Below are positions 1 to 7,160 of a stretch of DNA of 10,873 nucleotides, in pieces. Under the pieces are notes generated by a model. It was not told the DNA's origin and searched no databases. It saw only the letters and a program-made list of their open reading frames with translations. The stretch covers positions 1 through 10,873 of the forward strand of contig CAZVJA010000181.1 of NCBI GenBank assembly GCA_964626885.1, written 5' to 3'. The stretch's first letter is position 1. Each line of letters begins with the position of its first letter. A program made the position numbers and the translations under genes. Source of the stretch: CAZVJA01 sp964626885 (lineage in GTDB: Bacteria; Planctomycetota; Planctomycetia; Planctomycetales; Planctomycetaceae).

Positions 1-13
1 GGGGTGGTCCGCC

Positions 14-51
14 GAGCCGCTGCGTCCGAAAGTCTCTGGCTGTGGCGGCTC
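14..51 (-). terminator. Possible hairpin downstream of the binding-protein gene
   Basis: GAGCCGC at 14-20 is the reverse complement of GCGGCTC at 45-51. With two G-T pairs the stem can grow to about 10 bp (14-23 with 42-51), leaving an 18-nt loop. It lies about 58 nt past the stop codon of the binding-protein gene and has no clear T-run, so it is only a weak candidate terminator. Nothing else was recognised in 1-108. Confidence 0.2.
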
Positions 52-108
52 TGACGGAGCGTCGCCCTCCCAAAGATACGGTCATGAAACCGCCACCAGG
101 CGCTCTCT

Positions 109-1209
109 TCAGAACCCCCAGTTGTACTGGTCGATGTTCTCTTTGGTGAAGCGGATCGGCTCCGAGAGAATCACCATCGTCGGGTCTTTCGCACTGAAGG
201 TGAGTGGCTGCGAGCCGTTGATGCGCGCCCCCGGCTTGATCTCCGCTCCTTCGACGACACCTTTCGCCAGCCGAATGGTGAGGTCGCCGAGCGCGCGGGG
301 GTCCCACAAAAAGAAACTTTGCAGCACGTCTTCCTTGAGATAGCCCGCCATCTTTCCCGGCGTGGTGTTGCCGGTGAGGGCGACCTTCCCCGCGCGGCCG
401 GTTCGTTTGAGTGCTTCCGCCGCACCGGGGACGGAGTTGGAATCGAACGCGATGATCCCTTTCAGATTGGGATACTTGTTCAACAGCGTTTCGACGCTTT
501 GCCGCGCCTTGTTCTCGTCTTCGCCGGTGACGACGGTATCCACCTTCGTCAGCTTGGGATATTTCGCCGCGGCGCGGGCCTCGGAAAACTTTCGCCACTC
601 GTTGAGGTTCGCGGCTTCGAGGCTGGCGATGGCGACCGCCCATTCCCCTTACTCGTTCATCTGCTTGGCGGTCTCGTCCATCAACAGTTCGCCGAGCTTC
701 TGGTCGTCCACCTGGTTGACCATCAGCGTCCGTCCGCTTTCGGGGGCGTCGCTGTCCCACGTGAGCACCTTGATGCCGCGCTGCTTCGCCTTTTCGATCG
801 CGGAGCGGATCGTCGCGGGTTGATTCGGCGCAACGCAGATCGCATCGACCCCCTGCCTGATCCAGGTTTCGATGAACTCATTCTGCTTCGAACCGCTCGC
901 TTCGGTGGGACCGTCGTAAATGAGGTTCACCCCCAGTTCCTCGGCCGCCGACTTGGCACCGGTGTGGCAGGCCTTGAAGTACGCGATGCTCGTCAGCTTA
1001 GGGAGCATGGCGATCGTGACTTGGCCCGACTTTCCCTTCGCCGCGTCACCTCCTCCTTGCCGCGGATTTTCGCCGCACCCGACGACGGCACTCAGCGCGA
1101 AGATTCCCGCAACCACAATGAAGGCTGCGCGGCAAACCGGGTTGCGGTACGCAGAGAATTCGGACCGATACCGGGCCGAAAACTTGCGAGAAACATCAAG
1201 GGCGTGCAT
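109..1209 (-). pseudogene. LsrB/RhaS-like sugar-binding lipoprotein of an ABC importer, with an in-frame stop
   Basis: Substrate-binding component (Peripla_BP_4 type) that would capture a sugar outside the inner membrane and hand it to the importer encoded upstream. Start chosen at ATG 1207-1209, with AGGA about 10 nt before it; the open frame goes 50 codons further up but that part looks unlike protein. Residues 28-45 form a lipoprotein signal ending in VVGC (Cys45). The N-lobe has MLPK (Lys71), YDGPTEAS (98-105) and VLTWDSD (148-154), all typical of LsrB/RhaS proteins. The C-lobe has NLNEW (201-205), a GEDENKAR segment (229-236) and FDSNSVPGAA (255-264). Codon 187 is TAA (649-651); the frame is unchanged on both sides and the residues after it (GEWAVAIASL) continue the family pattern. 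Total 366 codons, the normal family length. The stop could be a true nonsense mutation, a recoded stop or a sequencing error; CAA, AAA or GAA at this site would restore the gene. The substrate is unknown. Confidence 0.85.
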
Positions 1210-1233
1210 GGCTGAGAGTTCCTGTTGGGATCG

Positions 1234-1278
1234 CAAACGTTTGGGAACGCGATGATACTTGGATGTGATCTTCAACAA
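1234..1278 (-). promoter_or_regulatory. Candidate promoter and palindromic operator for the binding-protein gene
   Basis: Reading the minus strand: TTGTTG (1273-1278), a 15-nt spacer, TATCAT (1252-1257), then the perfect 10-bp palindrome CAAACGTTTG (1234-1243), which ends 24 nt before the ATG. A palindrome with a central CG, placed just after a -10 box, is the usual setting of LacI-family operators. The spacer is short and planctomycete promoters are poorly defined, so this is a guess from position and symmetry only. Confidence 0.3.
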
Positions 1279-1384
1279 CAGAGAATAAACTCCTCGAGTT
1301 CTACCGGAGACGGAGCTTAGTGAACCGTTCTGGGGGAGTGCGATCATTTCCGAGAACATGGCTTTTCAAGATTCATGGGCAATG

Positions 1385-2029
1385 CTACCGCGCAAGCGAC
1401 AACACCAGCAAGTTATTGATGACATGCACAACGAGTGGTGCATAGAGTGAATTGCCGCAATCAAACAACCACGCGCAAATCATCCCAAAAACGAACAGCC
1501 AAATCAGAGCTATCATGAGTTCGTTGCCTTCCTTCTCGCCGGAGATGACCCACCAGGGGACATGAAACGCAGCGAACAAGAGCGAACTGGCAATCGCGGC
1601 GCGCGACAGCTTCCAACGGCTCCGCAGTTGTTGAAAAATGACCCCCCGAAACATCACTTCCTCGGCAATCGGAGAGCCGAGAATAAAATTCAGCCAAACG
1701 GCCCCTCCCCAGGGAAGTTGCAGCCGGGCATGTTGCGTGTTCAAGGCATATCCCAACGGAAGACCGCTGATCACCGCTGACGCCGCCAAGCCGATCAATC
1801 CTCCTCTGATGATTCCCTTGTTCAGTGTGAGGTATGGAATCACAGGAACCTTTTCGACGCGGCGGAGGAACATCACAGCCGGGACCAGCACCACGGAAAT
1901 ACGAACAACCGCTCGCAACCACTTATTTCCGAATGGAACCGGGCATATCACCATCAGGACGGACCAGAGGCTCCAAGTCAAGAACATTGCCAACACGTAC
2001 CAAGCCAATTGGACGTCGTACTTTCTCAT
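1385..2029 (-). CDS. CPBP-family intramembrane metalloprotease (Abi/CaaX-like)
   Basis: A 214-residue membrane protein with the three conserved motifs of the CPBP family (PF02517): EEVMFR at 123-128 (the Glu pair and Arg of motif 1), FAAFH at 152-156 (motif 2 His156) and HVINN at 202-206 (motif 3). Several hydrophobic segments are visible, roughly at 8-29, 40-55, 73-95, 110-122, 143-163, 172-190 and 195-212. The family contains CAAX prenyl proteases and bacteriocin self-immunity proteins; many members have no known substrate. Start chosen at ATG 2027-2029, preceded by GAGG about 10 nt upstream; a TTG directly before it is a less likely start. The gene lies between the last permease and the binding-protein gene of an importer, with 137 and 175 nt of spacing, and by eye is richer in A+T than its neighbours. 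It looks like an insertion into the importer gene set rather than part of it. Its function here is unknown. Confidence 0.85.
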   Translation of the reverse strand: MRKYDVQLAWYVLAMFLTWSLWSVLMVICPVPFGNKWLRAVVRISVVLVPAVMFLRRVEKVPVIPYLTLNKGIIRGGLIGLAASAVISGLPLGYALNTQHARLQLPWGGAVWLNFILGSPIAEEVMFRGVIFQQLRSRWKLSRAAIASSLLFAAFHVPWWVISGEKEGNELMIALIWLFVFGMICAWLFDCGNSLYAPLVVHVINNLLVLSLAR

Positions 2030-2166
2030 CAATGCCGATCCTCGGGTGCGATGCGATAGAGCCTGAAGTTCGCACTGGTCTTTCTAATGCACGATTCTCG
2101 ACGCCGCTTGCATTCGTCTATGGAATCGATCTGATGCAATCCATTTTGAGATGACATTGATAAAAC

Positions 2167-3150
2167 TCACGCGCGTCGCTGACGATGTGAGGCGCTGGGC
2201 ACGTGCGTGTGCAGCCACACGCCCGCAACCAGCAGGGCGCCGAGCAGCACGTAGTTCAAATCGTTGACGTCGAAGGGCAACAGCTTGGAGAAACGAATGC
2301 TGCTGCCGACCCCGCGAAGCCCTTCCTGCAGCACCGTCACCAGCAGCACGCCGAAGACTGAGCCGGTAATCGAACCGATCCCTCCCGAGACGCGCGTGCC
2401 GCCGAGCACGACGGCCACAATCACTTGCAACTCCAAGCCGACGAGCGAACCGGCGTCGATCGCGCCGTGATGCGCGGTGTATGACAATGCGGCGGGAAAA
2501 CAGAGCAAGCCCATGAGTGTGTAAACTTGCCAGGTCCGCCACGTCACCGGAATGCCGGCGTAGCGGGCCGCGACCCGGTTGCCTCCCAGCATCAGAATCT
2601 CTCGCCGCCAACGGGAGCGCTGGAAGTACGTTCCCAAGACCAGCACGATGATCGCCACGAGCACCAGCGAGCCGATCCACGTTCCCCACCAGCCGTATCC
2701 CGGAACGTTCAGAAACGGTCCCAACTCCCGGCTTTTCAGGACAACCTGGCAGAGACCGCGGTAGAAGAACAGTGTTCCGAGCGTGGCGATGATCGGCGGC
2801 ACATCCAGCCGCGCAATCAACAATCCGTTGAAAGCACCGAGCGCCGCTGCAACACCGAGCCCCAACGGAACAGCCGTCAGCCAGAATGTTCCCACAGGTT
2901 CGAAGGTCGCCATCACCGCCGCGACGAGCGCGACCATCGAGCCGACCGAAAGGTCGATCCCCGCGGTCATCAGGACGATCGTCATCCCCGGCACCAGAAC
3001 CAGCAGCGGCGTCGCCTGCACGAGCAGATCGTGAAGGTACCAGCCGCCGCTGCGGACAAACGCATCCCAGCTTTCAAACTGCACGCCGCTCGGGATTGCG
3101 AACAGTGCCATCTCGACAGCGAGCAGAATTGGAAGAACGGCTTGCCTCAT
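2167..3150 (-). CDS. Sugar ABC importer permease (second of a pair)
   Basis: A 327-residue integral membrane protein of the BPD_transp_2 (CUT2, RbsC/LsrD-like) family. It should form the transmembrane channel with the upstream permease. Seen in the sequence: many hydrophobic segments; AGIDLSVG (63-70), the signature after the early helices; a cytoplasmic loop GGNRVAARYAGI (189-200), which in this family contacts the ATPase; and GGTRVSGGIGS (250-260) near the C-terminal helices. The ATG overlaps the stop of the preceding permease by 4 nt (ATGA, 3147-3150), so translation is probably coupled. The C-terminus ends in a basic tail. Having two different permeases fits the Lsr and Rha systems rather than the Rbs system, which uses one. 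Confidence 0.93.
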   Translation of the reverse strand: MRQAVLPILLAVEMALFAIPSGVQFESWDAFVRSGGWYLHDLLVQATPLLVLVPGMTIVLMTAGIDLSVGSMVALVAAVMATFEPVGTFWLTAVPLGLGVAAALGAFNGLLIARLDVPPIIATLGTLFFYRGLCQVVLKSRELGPFLNVPGYGWWGTWIGSLVLVAIIVLVLGTYFQRSRWRREILMLGGNRVAARYAGIPVTWRTWQVYTLMGLLCFPAALSYTAHHGAIDAGSLVGLELQVIVAVVLGGTRVSGGIGSITGSVFGVLLVTVLQEGLRGVGSSIRFSKLLPFDVNDLNYVLLGALLVAGVWLHTHVPSASHRQRRA

Positions 3151-4154
3151 CGCAGTTCCTCCAGCAGCTTATGTTTGCGGTGCAGGGCGCAATCGAAGCC
3201 GATCACCGCCAGTATCACCGCTCCCTGCACGGCGACGCGCCAGTACTCGCTGATGCCGGCGTAGATCATCGTCTGCCCGACGAAATACAGAAACACCCCG
3301 CCTAACAGCGTGCCGAGGAAACTCCCTTCGCCGCCGAAGATGTTCGTTCCGCCGAGCACCACTCCGCCAATCACGTCGAGCTCGAAATTCTTCGCCATGC
3401 GGGCCGGTTCGATCGTTTGCAGGTTCGTGACAAACGTCACCGCCGCAAGTCCCAGAAACAACCCGCCGGCGACAAACGCATTCTGCAGAATGCGTCCCGG
3501 TTGCAGCCCTTTCAGCCGGCAGGCCTGCTCGGAATTTCCCAACGCGAGCCAGGTGCGCGGCGTTTTTCCGTAGAACTCCCAGAGAACAGCCGCCGCACCG
3601 GCGACGAGCAGAATCCAGACGGCATAGTCCCGCCCTGGCGCGCGGTACTCATCCTTGAGAATCGAGAATTGCCCGCCGTAGTCCCGCACGATCATGCTCG
3701 CCAGGATGAGCGCCGCGCCGCGATAAAACGCCAGCCCCGCCAGCGTCACAATGATCGCGGGAATTCGCAGCAGCCGCACGAGCGCGCCGTTGAAAGCCGA
3801 CAGCAGCGCCGCCGTCGCAAAGCAAGCTAAGAAGGACGGCAACGGCCCGGCACCGAAATTGTAACAGAGACCGAACACCGTTCCCGCCACGACGATGATC
3901 GCCCCGATCGACAAATCGATCGAGCCGGTGAAGATGATGCCGGTCAATCCGATGCCGGCCAGCAGCGTCGGCGCGACATTGTTCCCGACCCGCAGCAGTT
4001 CGCGCGGGACCGTCGTTCCCGGATTGCGCGCCGCGAACGACAATATGAACCCGCCCAGCAGCAGATTGCCGACGAGCAGAAACAGCATCCGCCACCGCAA
4101 CCCGCGGGCATAACGGGAAAGAATCGTGCGGGAAGTGTTTCGGTCCGACGCCAT
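3147..4154 (-). CDS. Sugar ABC importer permease (first of a pair)
   Basis: A 335-residue inner-membrane permease of the BPD_transp_2 family (CUT2, LsrC/RhaP-like). Seen: a basic N-terminal tail, a first helix at about 22-42, TGSIDLSIG (76-84), the loop ALGNSEQACRLKGL (204-217) expected to dock on the ATPase, and GGTNIFGGEGS (268-278). Its ATG lies 3 nt after the stop of the ATPase gene, and its stop overlaps the next permease start, so the three genes are almost certainly one transcript. The length is normal for the family. The substrate cannot be read from the permease. Confidence 0.93.
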   Translation of the reverse strand: MASDRNTSRTILSRYARGLRWRMLFLLVGNLLLGGFILSFAARNPGTTVPRELLRVGNNVAPTLLAGIGLTGIIFTGSIDLSIGAIIVVAGTVFGLCYNFGAGPLPSFLACFATAALLSAFNGALVRLLRIPAIIVTLAGLAFYRGAALILASMIVRDYGGQFSILKDEYRAPGRDYAVWILLVAGAAAVLWEFYGKTPRTWLALGNSEQACRLKGLQPGRILQNAFVAGGLFLGLAAVTFVTNLQTIEPARMAKNFELDVIGGVVLGGTNIFGGEGSFLGTLLGGVFLYFVGQTMIYAGISEYWRVAVQGAVILAVIGFDCALHRKHKLLEELR

Positions 4155-4157
4155 CGT

Positions 4158-5672
4158 TCACCGATTCCCCGCATTTGACTGTAATCCGGAAGCCGCGAGC
4201 AGCAGGTTCTGCTCCGTCATCTCCTCGCCGCGCAGCTCCGCGCCGATCCGGCCGCGATTCATCACCAGCACGCGATCGCTCATGCCCAGCACTTCCGGAA
4301 GATCGCTCGAAATGAGGAGCACTCCCTTGCCGTTCGCCGCCAGCCGGTCGATCGTCGCGTGAATTTGTGCTTTCGCGCCGACGTCGACCCCGCGCGTCGG
4401 CTCATCGAGCACGATCATGTTCGGATTGCGTTCGAGCCAGCGGGCCAGCAACGCCTTCTGCTGGTTCCCTCCGCTTAGCGTGCCGATCGGTTGATCGGCT
4501 AACTGCGCGCGAATGTCGTACGATTTGATCAGCTCCAGGATGCCGGCTTTTTCCCGGCGACGATTGATGAGCCCATAGCGCGACAGCAGGTCGCTGAAGC
4601 CGATGCTCAGCGAATCGGCCAGACTGTGATCGAGCACCAGTCCTTGCCGTTTGCGTTCCTCGGGGAGATACACGAGCCCCGCGCGCAAGGCATCGTGCGG
4701 ACCGGACGGCGACCAGCGCTGTCCATTCAATCGCATCGTCCCGCCTTCGAGCGGGTACATTCCGAAGATTGCCCGCGCCAACTCCGATCGCCCGGCGCCG
4801 ACCAATCCCGCCAGACCGACAATCTCGCCGGCCCGCACCGTCAGGCTGATGTCTTGAAACATCCCGGCGCGGGTCACGCCTTCCAGTTCCAAACGTGGGT
4901 CGCCGAGCGCACCCGACCGCGTGCGGGGATAAACCTGTTCGAGCGGCCGGCCGACCATGTCGTGAATCAGTTGGCTGACATTAACCGATTTGGTCGGATG
5001 CACCGCGACGAGGTTTCCATCGCGGAGCACCGCCACGCGATCGGTCATCGTAAAAATCTCATCGAGCCGATGCGTGACGTACACGATCGTGACACCCTGA
5101 GTCCGCAGCCGATCAAGCCGCGCGAAGAGCCGCCGCGCTTCCGGCTCGCTGAGGCTGGCGGTCGGCTCATCGAGGATCAGCAGCCGCGCATCGCGCGCCA
5201 GCGACGATGCGATCGCGACCTCTTGTTTCTCGGCGGCGGTCAATTCCTCGAACATCCGTTCGGCGGGGAGCTCGATCTCAAAGTCATTCAGACGTCGTTG
5301 CGCTTCACTGTACAACGCGTTCCAATCGACTCCCCCCCAGCGGCGCCGCGGCCAGTGCTCCCCCAACAGAATGTTTTCCGCGACCGAAAGTCGGCCGAAG
5401 TATTCCAGCTCCTGGTGAATCGTGGCGATGCCGGCCGCCAGGGCATCCCGAGGCGATCCGAAGCGAACGCTCGTCCCCCGCAAAAAAATCTCGCCGGAGT
5501 CCGGTTGGTGCACTCCCGAGAGAAGTTTGATCAGCGTCGACTTCCCCGCGCCGTTCTCGCCCACCAGCCCGAAAATCTCTCCCTCTCGAAGCGTCAATTC
5601 GAGCGGTGCCAGTGCGCGCACGCCGCCGAACGATTTGGAAACGTTACGAAGTTTCAGCAGTTCGGCGGTCAT
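4158..5672 (-). CDS. Double-domain sugar ABC importer ATPase (CUT2, RbsA/LsrA-like)
   Basis: A 504-residue cytoplasmic protein with two fused nucleotide-binding domains that powers sugar uptake. Domain 1: Walker A GENGAGKS (38-45), a loose signature LTAAEKQ (144-150), Walker B LLILDEPTASL (164-174) and the H-loop histidine at 201. Domain 2: a Walker A lacking the lysine, GLVGAGRS (289-296), an intact signature LSGGNQQK (399-406), Walker B IVLDEPTRGVD (420-430) and SSDLPE (455-460), where the usual H-loop His is absent. Such unequal domains are normal in CUT2 ATPases. There is no other in-frame start back to the upstream TGA, so ATG 5672 stands although it lacks a clear Shine-Dalgarno. It is the first gene of the importer set and is divergent from the sialidase gene. 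Confidence 0.95.
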   Translation of the reverse strand: MTAELLKLRNVSKSFGGVRALAPLELTLREGEIFGLVGENGAGKSTLIKLLSGVHQPDSGEIFLRGTSVRFGSPRDALAAGIATIHQELEYFGRLSVAENILLGEHWPRRRWGGVDWNALYSEAQRRLNDFEIELPAERMFEELTAAEKQEVAIASSLARDARLLILDEPTASLSEPEARRLFARLDRLRTQGVTIVYVTHRLDEIFTMTDRVAVLRDGNLVAVHPTKSVNVSQLIHDMVGRPLEQVYPRTRSGALGDPRLELEGVTRAGMFQDISLTVRAGEIVGLAGLVGAGRSELARAIFGMYPLEGGTMRLNGQRWSPSGPHDALRAGLVYLPEERKRQGLVLDHSLADSLSIGFSDLLSRYGLINRRREKAGILELIKSYDIRAQLADQPIGTLSGGNQQKALLARWLERNPNMIVLDEPTRGVDVGAKAQIHATIDRLAANGKGVLLISSDLPEVLGMSDRVLVMNRGRIGAELRGEEMTEQNLLLAASGLQSNAGNR

Positions 5673-5781
5673 GGATGTTCGAGAAGTTTCATCGGAAGCA
5701 GCGAACGAGTTGCTTCCTCATGATAACGATCCGGCCATGTGTCGCACACCACGCGCGAGTTATGCCAGGACAATACAACTA

Positions 5782-5811
5782 TTTATATGTGGCACGCCCT
5801 GAGTTCTCGAA
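5782..5811 (-). promoter_or_regulatory. Weak candidate promoter for the importer operon
   Basis: On the minus strand TTCGAG (5806-5811) and TATAAA (5782-5787) are spaced by 18 nt, about 110 nt before the ATPase start. The -10-like box falls in an A+T-rich island just outside a small inverted-repeat element, and the -35-like box falls inside that element. Only the -10 is a good match, so confidence is low. Confidence 0.22.
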
Positions 5812-5863
5812 GGGGGTGGCGGATACAGCGACCATGCCCGTCCTTAAGTCAGGGCGTGTCACC
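5788..5863. repeat. Small element with terminal inverted repeats in the divergent intergenic region
   Basis: GGCACGCCCTGA (5791-5802) and TCAGGGCGTGTC (5849-5860) are inverted repeats with one mismatch, bounding about 76 bp. Read on the minus strand it starts GGGTGACACGCCC and ends near ACTCAGGGCGTGCC, which resembles the 108-bp repeats at 8133-8240 and 8858-8965 (GGGTGtCAtGCCC, then CCACgCCCTTCG, then CTCAGGGaCGTG). It is probably a diverged, inverted and shorter member of the same family. Confidence 0.6.
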
Positions 5864-5892
5864 CAACAGTCCCTTTGCCCCGCGGATTTCCC

Positions 5893-5898
5893 TATACT
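5893..5898 (+). promoter_or_regulatory. Possible -10 box before the sialidase gene
   Basis: TATACT at 5893-5898 is a near-consensus -10 hexamer about 50 nt before the sialidase ATG. No convincing -35 box is seen at 16-18 nt upstream of it, so this is weak. Confidence 0.2.
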
Positions 5899-5949
5899 GG
5901 CGCAAGTGAAACCATGGGAATCCCGTCGTCGAGAACGTGAGGCGCCACC

Positions 5950-7125
5950 ATGCCCATCTTTCAAAGTTGCGCTGCTCGTCGTGCTGTAATGCAGTTCGTC
6001 GCAATCGGCATGACCCCGATCCTCGGTGCAGCGAACGTCCTCCACGCGGCCGAACCGGTCCGCACGGCGGTGTTCGAAAGCGGCCGAGAAGGGTATCACT
6101 CGTACCGCATCCCCTCGGTCATTGTGACACCCAACGGCTCATTGCTGGCTATCTGCGAGGGACGCAAGACCGATCGCAATGACCACGGCGATATCGACCT
6201 CGTGGCGAAGACGAGCAGCGACAACGGCAAAACGTGGAACCCGCTGCGGATCATTCATGAAGAAGGGGGAGCAGCGAAGATCACCATCGGCAATCCCTGC
6301 CCGGTGATCGACGCCGCTTCGAGGACAATCTGGCTGCCGTTCACACGAGACAACGATCGTGTCTTCATCATGCACGGCACCGACAACGGCGCGACATGGT
6401 CCCAGCCGCGCGAGATCACCGCCGACGTCAAACCCGCCGGCTGGGGATGGTACGCCACCGGCCCCGGCGTCGGCATTCAACTCTCCGCCGGCTCGAAGAA
6501 GGGGCGGCTGTTGATCCCATGCGATCATCGCGAAAAGATCGATGGCAAGGACGTGATGTTCTCGCATGTCTTCTACAGCGACGACGCGGGACAACACTGG
6601 AAGCTCGGCGCTTCGGTCGCGAAGCACACCGACGAATGCCAGCTGGCGGAACTGCCGGACAGCATGCTCCTCATCAACATGCGGAACTACTGGGGACGTG
6701 AGGGCCAGCAACCCGAGAAAGGGAACATGCGGGCGATCGCCACCAGCACCGACGGCGGCGAATCGTGGTCGCCTCTTGCATTCGACAAGACGCTGATCGA
6801 GCCGATCTGCCAGGGGAGCCTGCTCAGTCTCCCCGCGAAGAACGGCGATGCGGGAGGGCTCCTCTTCTCCAATCCCGCGTCGAAGACCGAACGAAAGCTG
6901 CTGACGGTGCGGCTGAGTCGCGACGATGGAAAAACGTGGCCGGTGAGCCGCGTGCTGCATCCCGGCCCCTCGGCCTATTCCTGTCTCACGATTCTGCCGG
7001 ACGGCACGATCGGCTGTCTGTACGAAGCCGGCGAGAAGACCGCCTACGAGCAACTCGTCTTCGCGCGGTTCAGCATCGATTGGCTCACGGAAAAAGTCGC
7101 CGCTAACGCCGCAACTCGTAATTGA
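5950..7125 (+). CDS. Secreted exo-alpha-sialidase (GH33 family)
   Basis: A 391-residue neuraminidase that would release terminal sialic acids from glycans. An N-terminal signal peptide is likely, with a hydrophobic stretch at about 14-33 and cleavage near HAA (32-34). The sialidase hallmarks are in order: YRIP (52-55) with the first substrate-binding Arg53; the acid/base region DHGDID (78-83, Asp78 likely); Asp-box repeats at 89-96 (SSDNGKTW), 143-150 (GTDNGATW, Ser replaced), 210-217 (SDDAGQHW), 266-273 (STDGGESW) and 323-330 (SRDDGKTW); the nucleophile-supporting Glu in DECQLAEL (228-235, Glu229); further Arg residues at 245 and 315; and the catalytic Tyr343 in AYSCL. Residue roles are assigned by family pattern, not alignment. 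The start is supported by GAGG 7 nt before the ATG. It is divergent from the importer and 35 nt upstream of the next gene, probably co-transcribed with it. No anchoring domain is visible. Confidence 0.93.
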   Translation: MPIFQSCAARRAVMQFVAIGMTPILGAANVLHAAEPVRTAVFESGREGYHSYRIPSVIVTPNGSLLAICEGRKTDRNDHGDIDLVAKTSSDNGKTWNPLRIIHEEGGAAKITIGNPCPVIDAASRTIWLPFTRDNDRVFIMHGTDNGATWSQPREITADVKPAGWGWYATGPGVGIQLSAGSKKGRLLIPCDHREKIDGKDVMFSHVFYSDDAGQHWKLGASVAKHTDECQLAELPDSMLLINMRNYWGREGQQPEKGNMRAIATSTDGGESWSPLAFDKTLIEPICQGSLLSLPAKNGDAGGLLFSNPASKTERKLLTVRLSRDDGKTWPVSRVLHPGPSAYSCLTILPDGTIGCLYEAGEKTAYEQLVFARFSIDWLTEKVAANAATRN

Positions 7126-7160
7126 CTTTTGAAACTCATTGTCCCTCAATAAAGAAGCGT

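Noticed and set aside
319..1215. 298-codon plus-strand open frame opposite the binding-protein gene
   Set aside because: It is the antisense of a GC-rich gene. The minus strand shows a lipobox and clear family motifs, while this frame has only Arg-rich, motif-free sequence.
1210..1359. 50-residue N-terminal extension of the binding protein
   Set aside because: The lipoprotein signal fits a start at 1209 with a ribosome site, and the extension would bury it.
2527..3264. 245-codon plus-strand frame opposite the permeases
   Set aside because: Low-complexity Arg/Gln/His-rich translation with no motif; the opposite strand encodes a clear permease pair.
4626..5723. 365-codon plus-strand frame opposite the ATPase
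   Set aside because: Antisense shadow of an ABC ATPase with intact Walker motifs.
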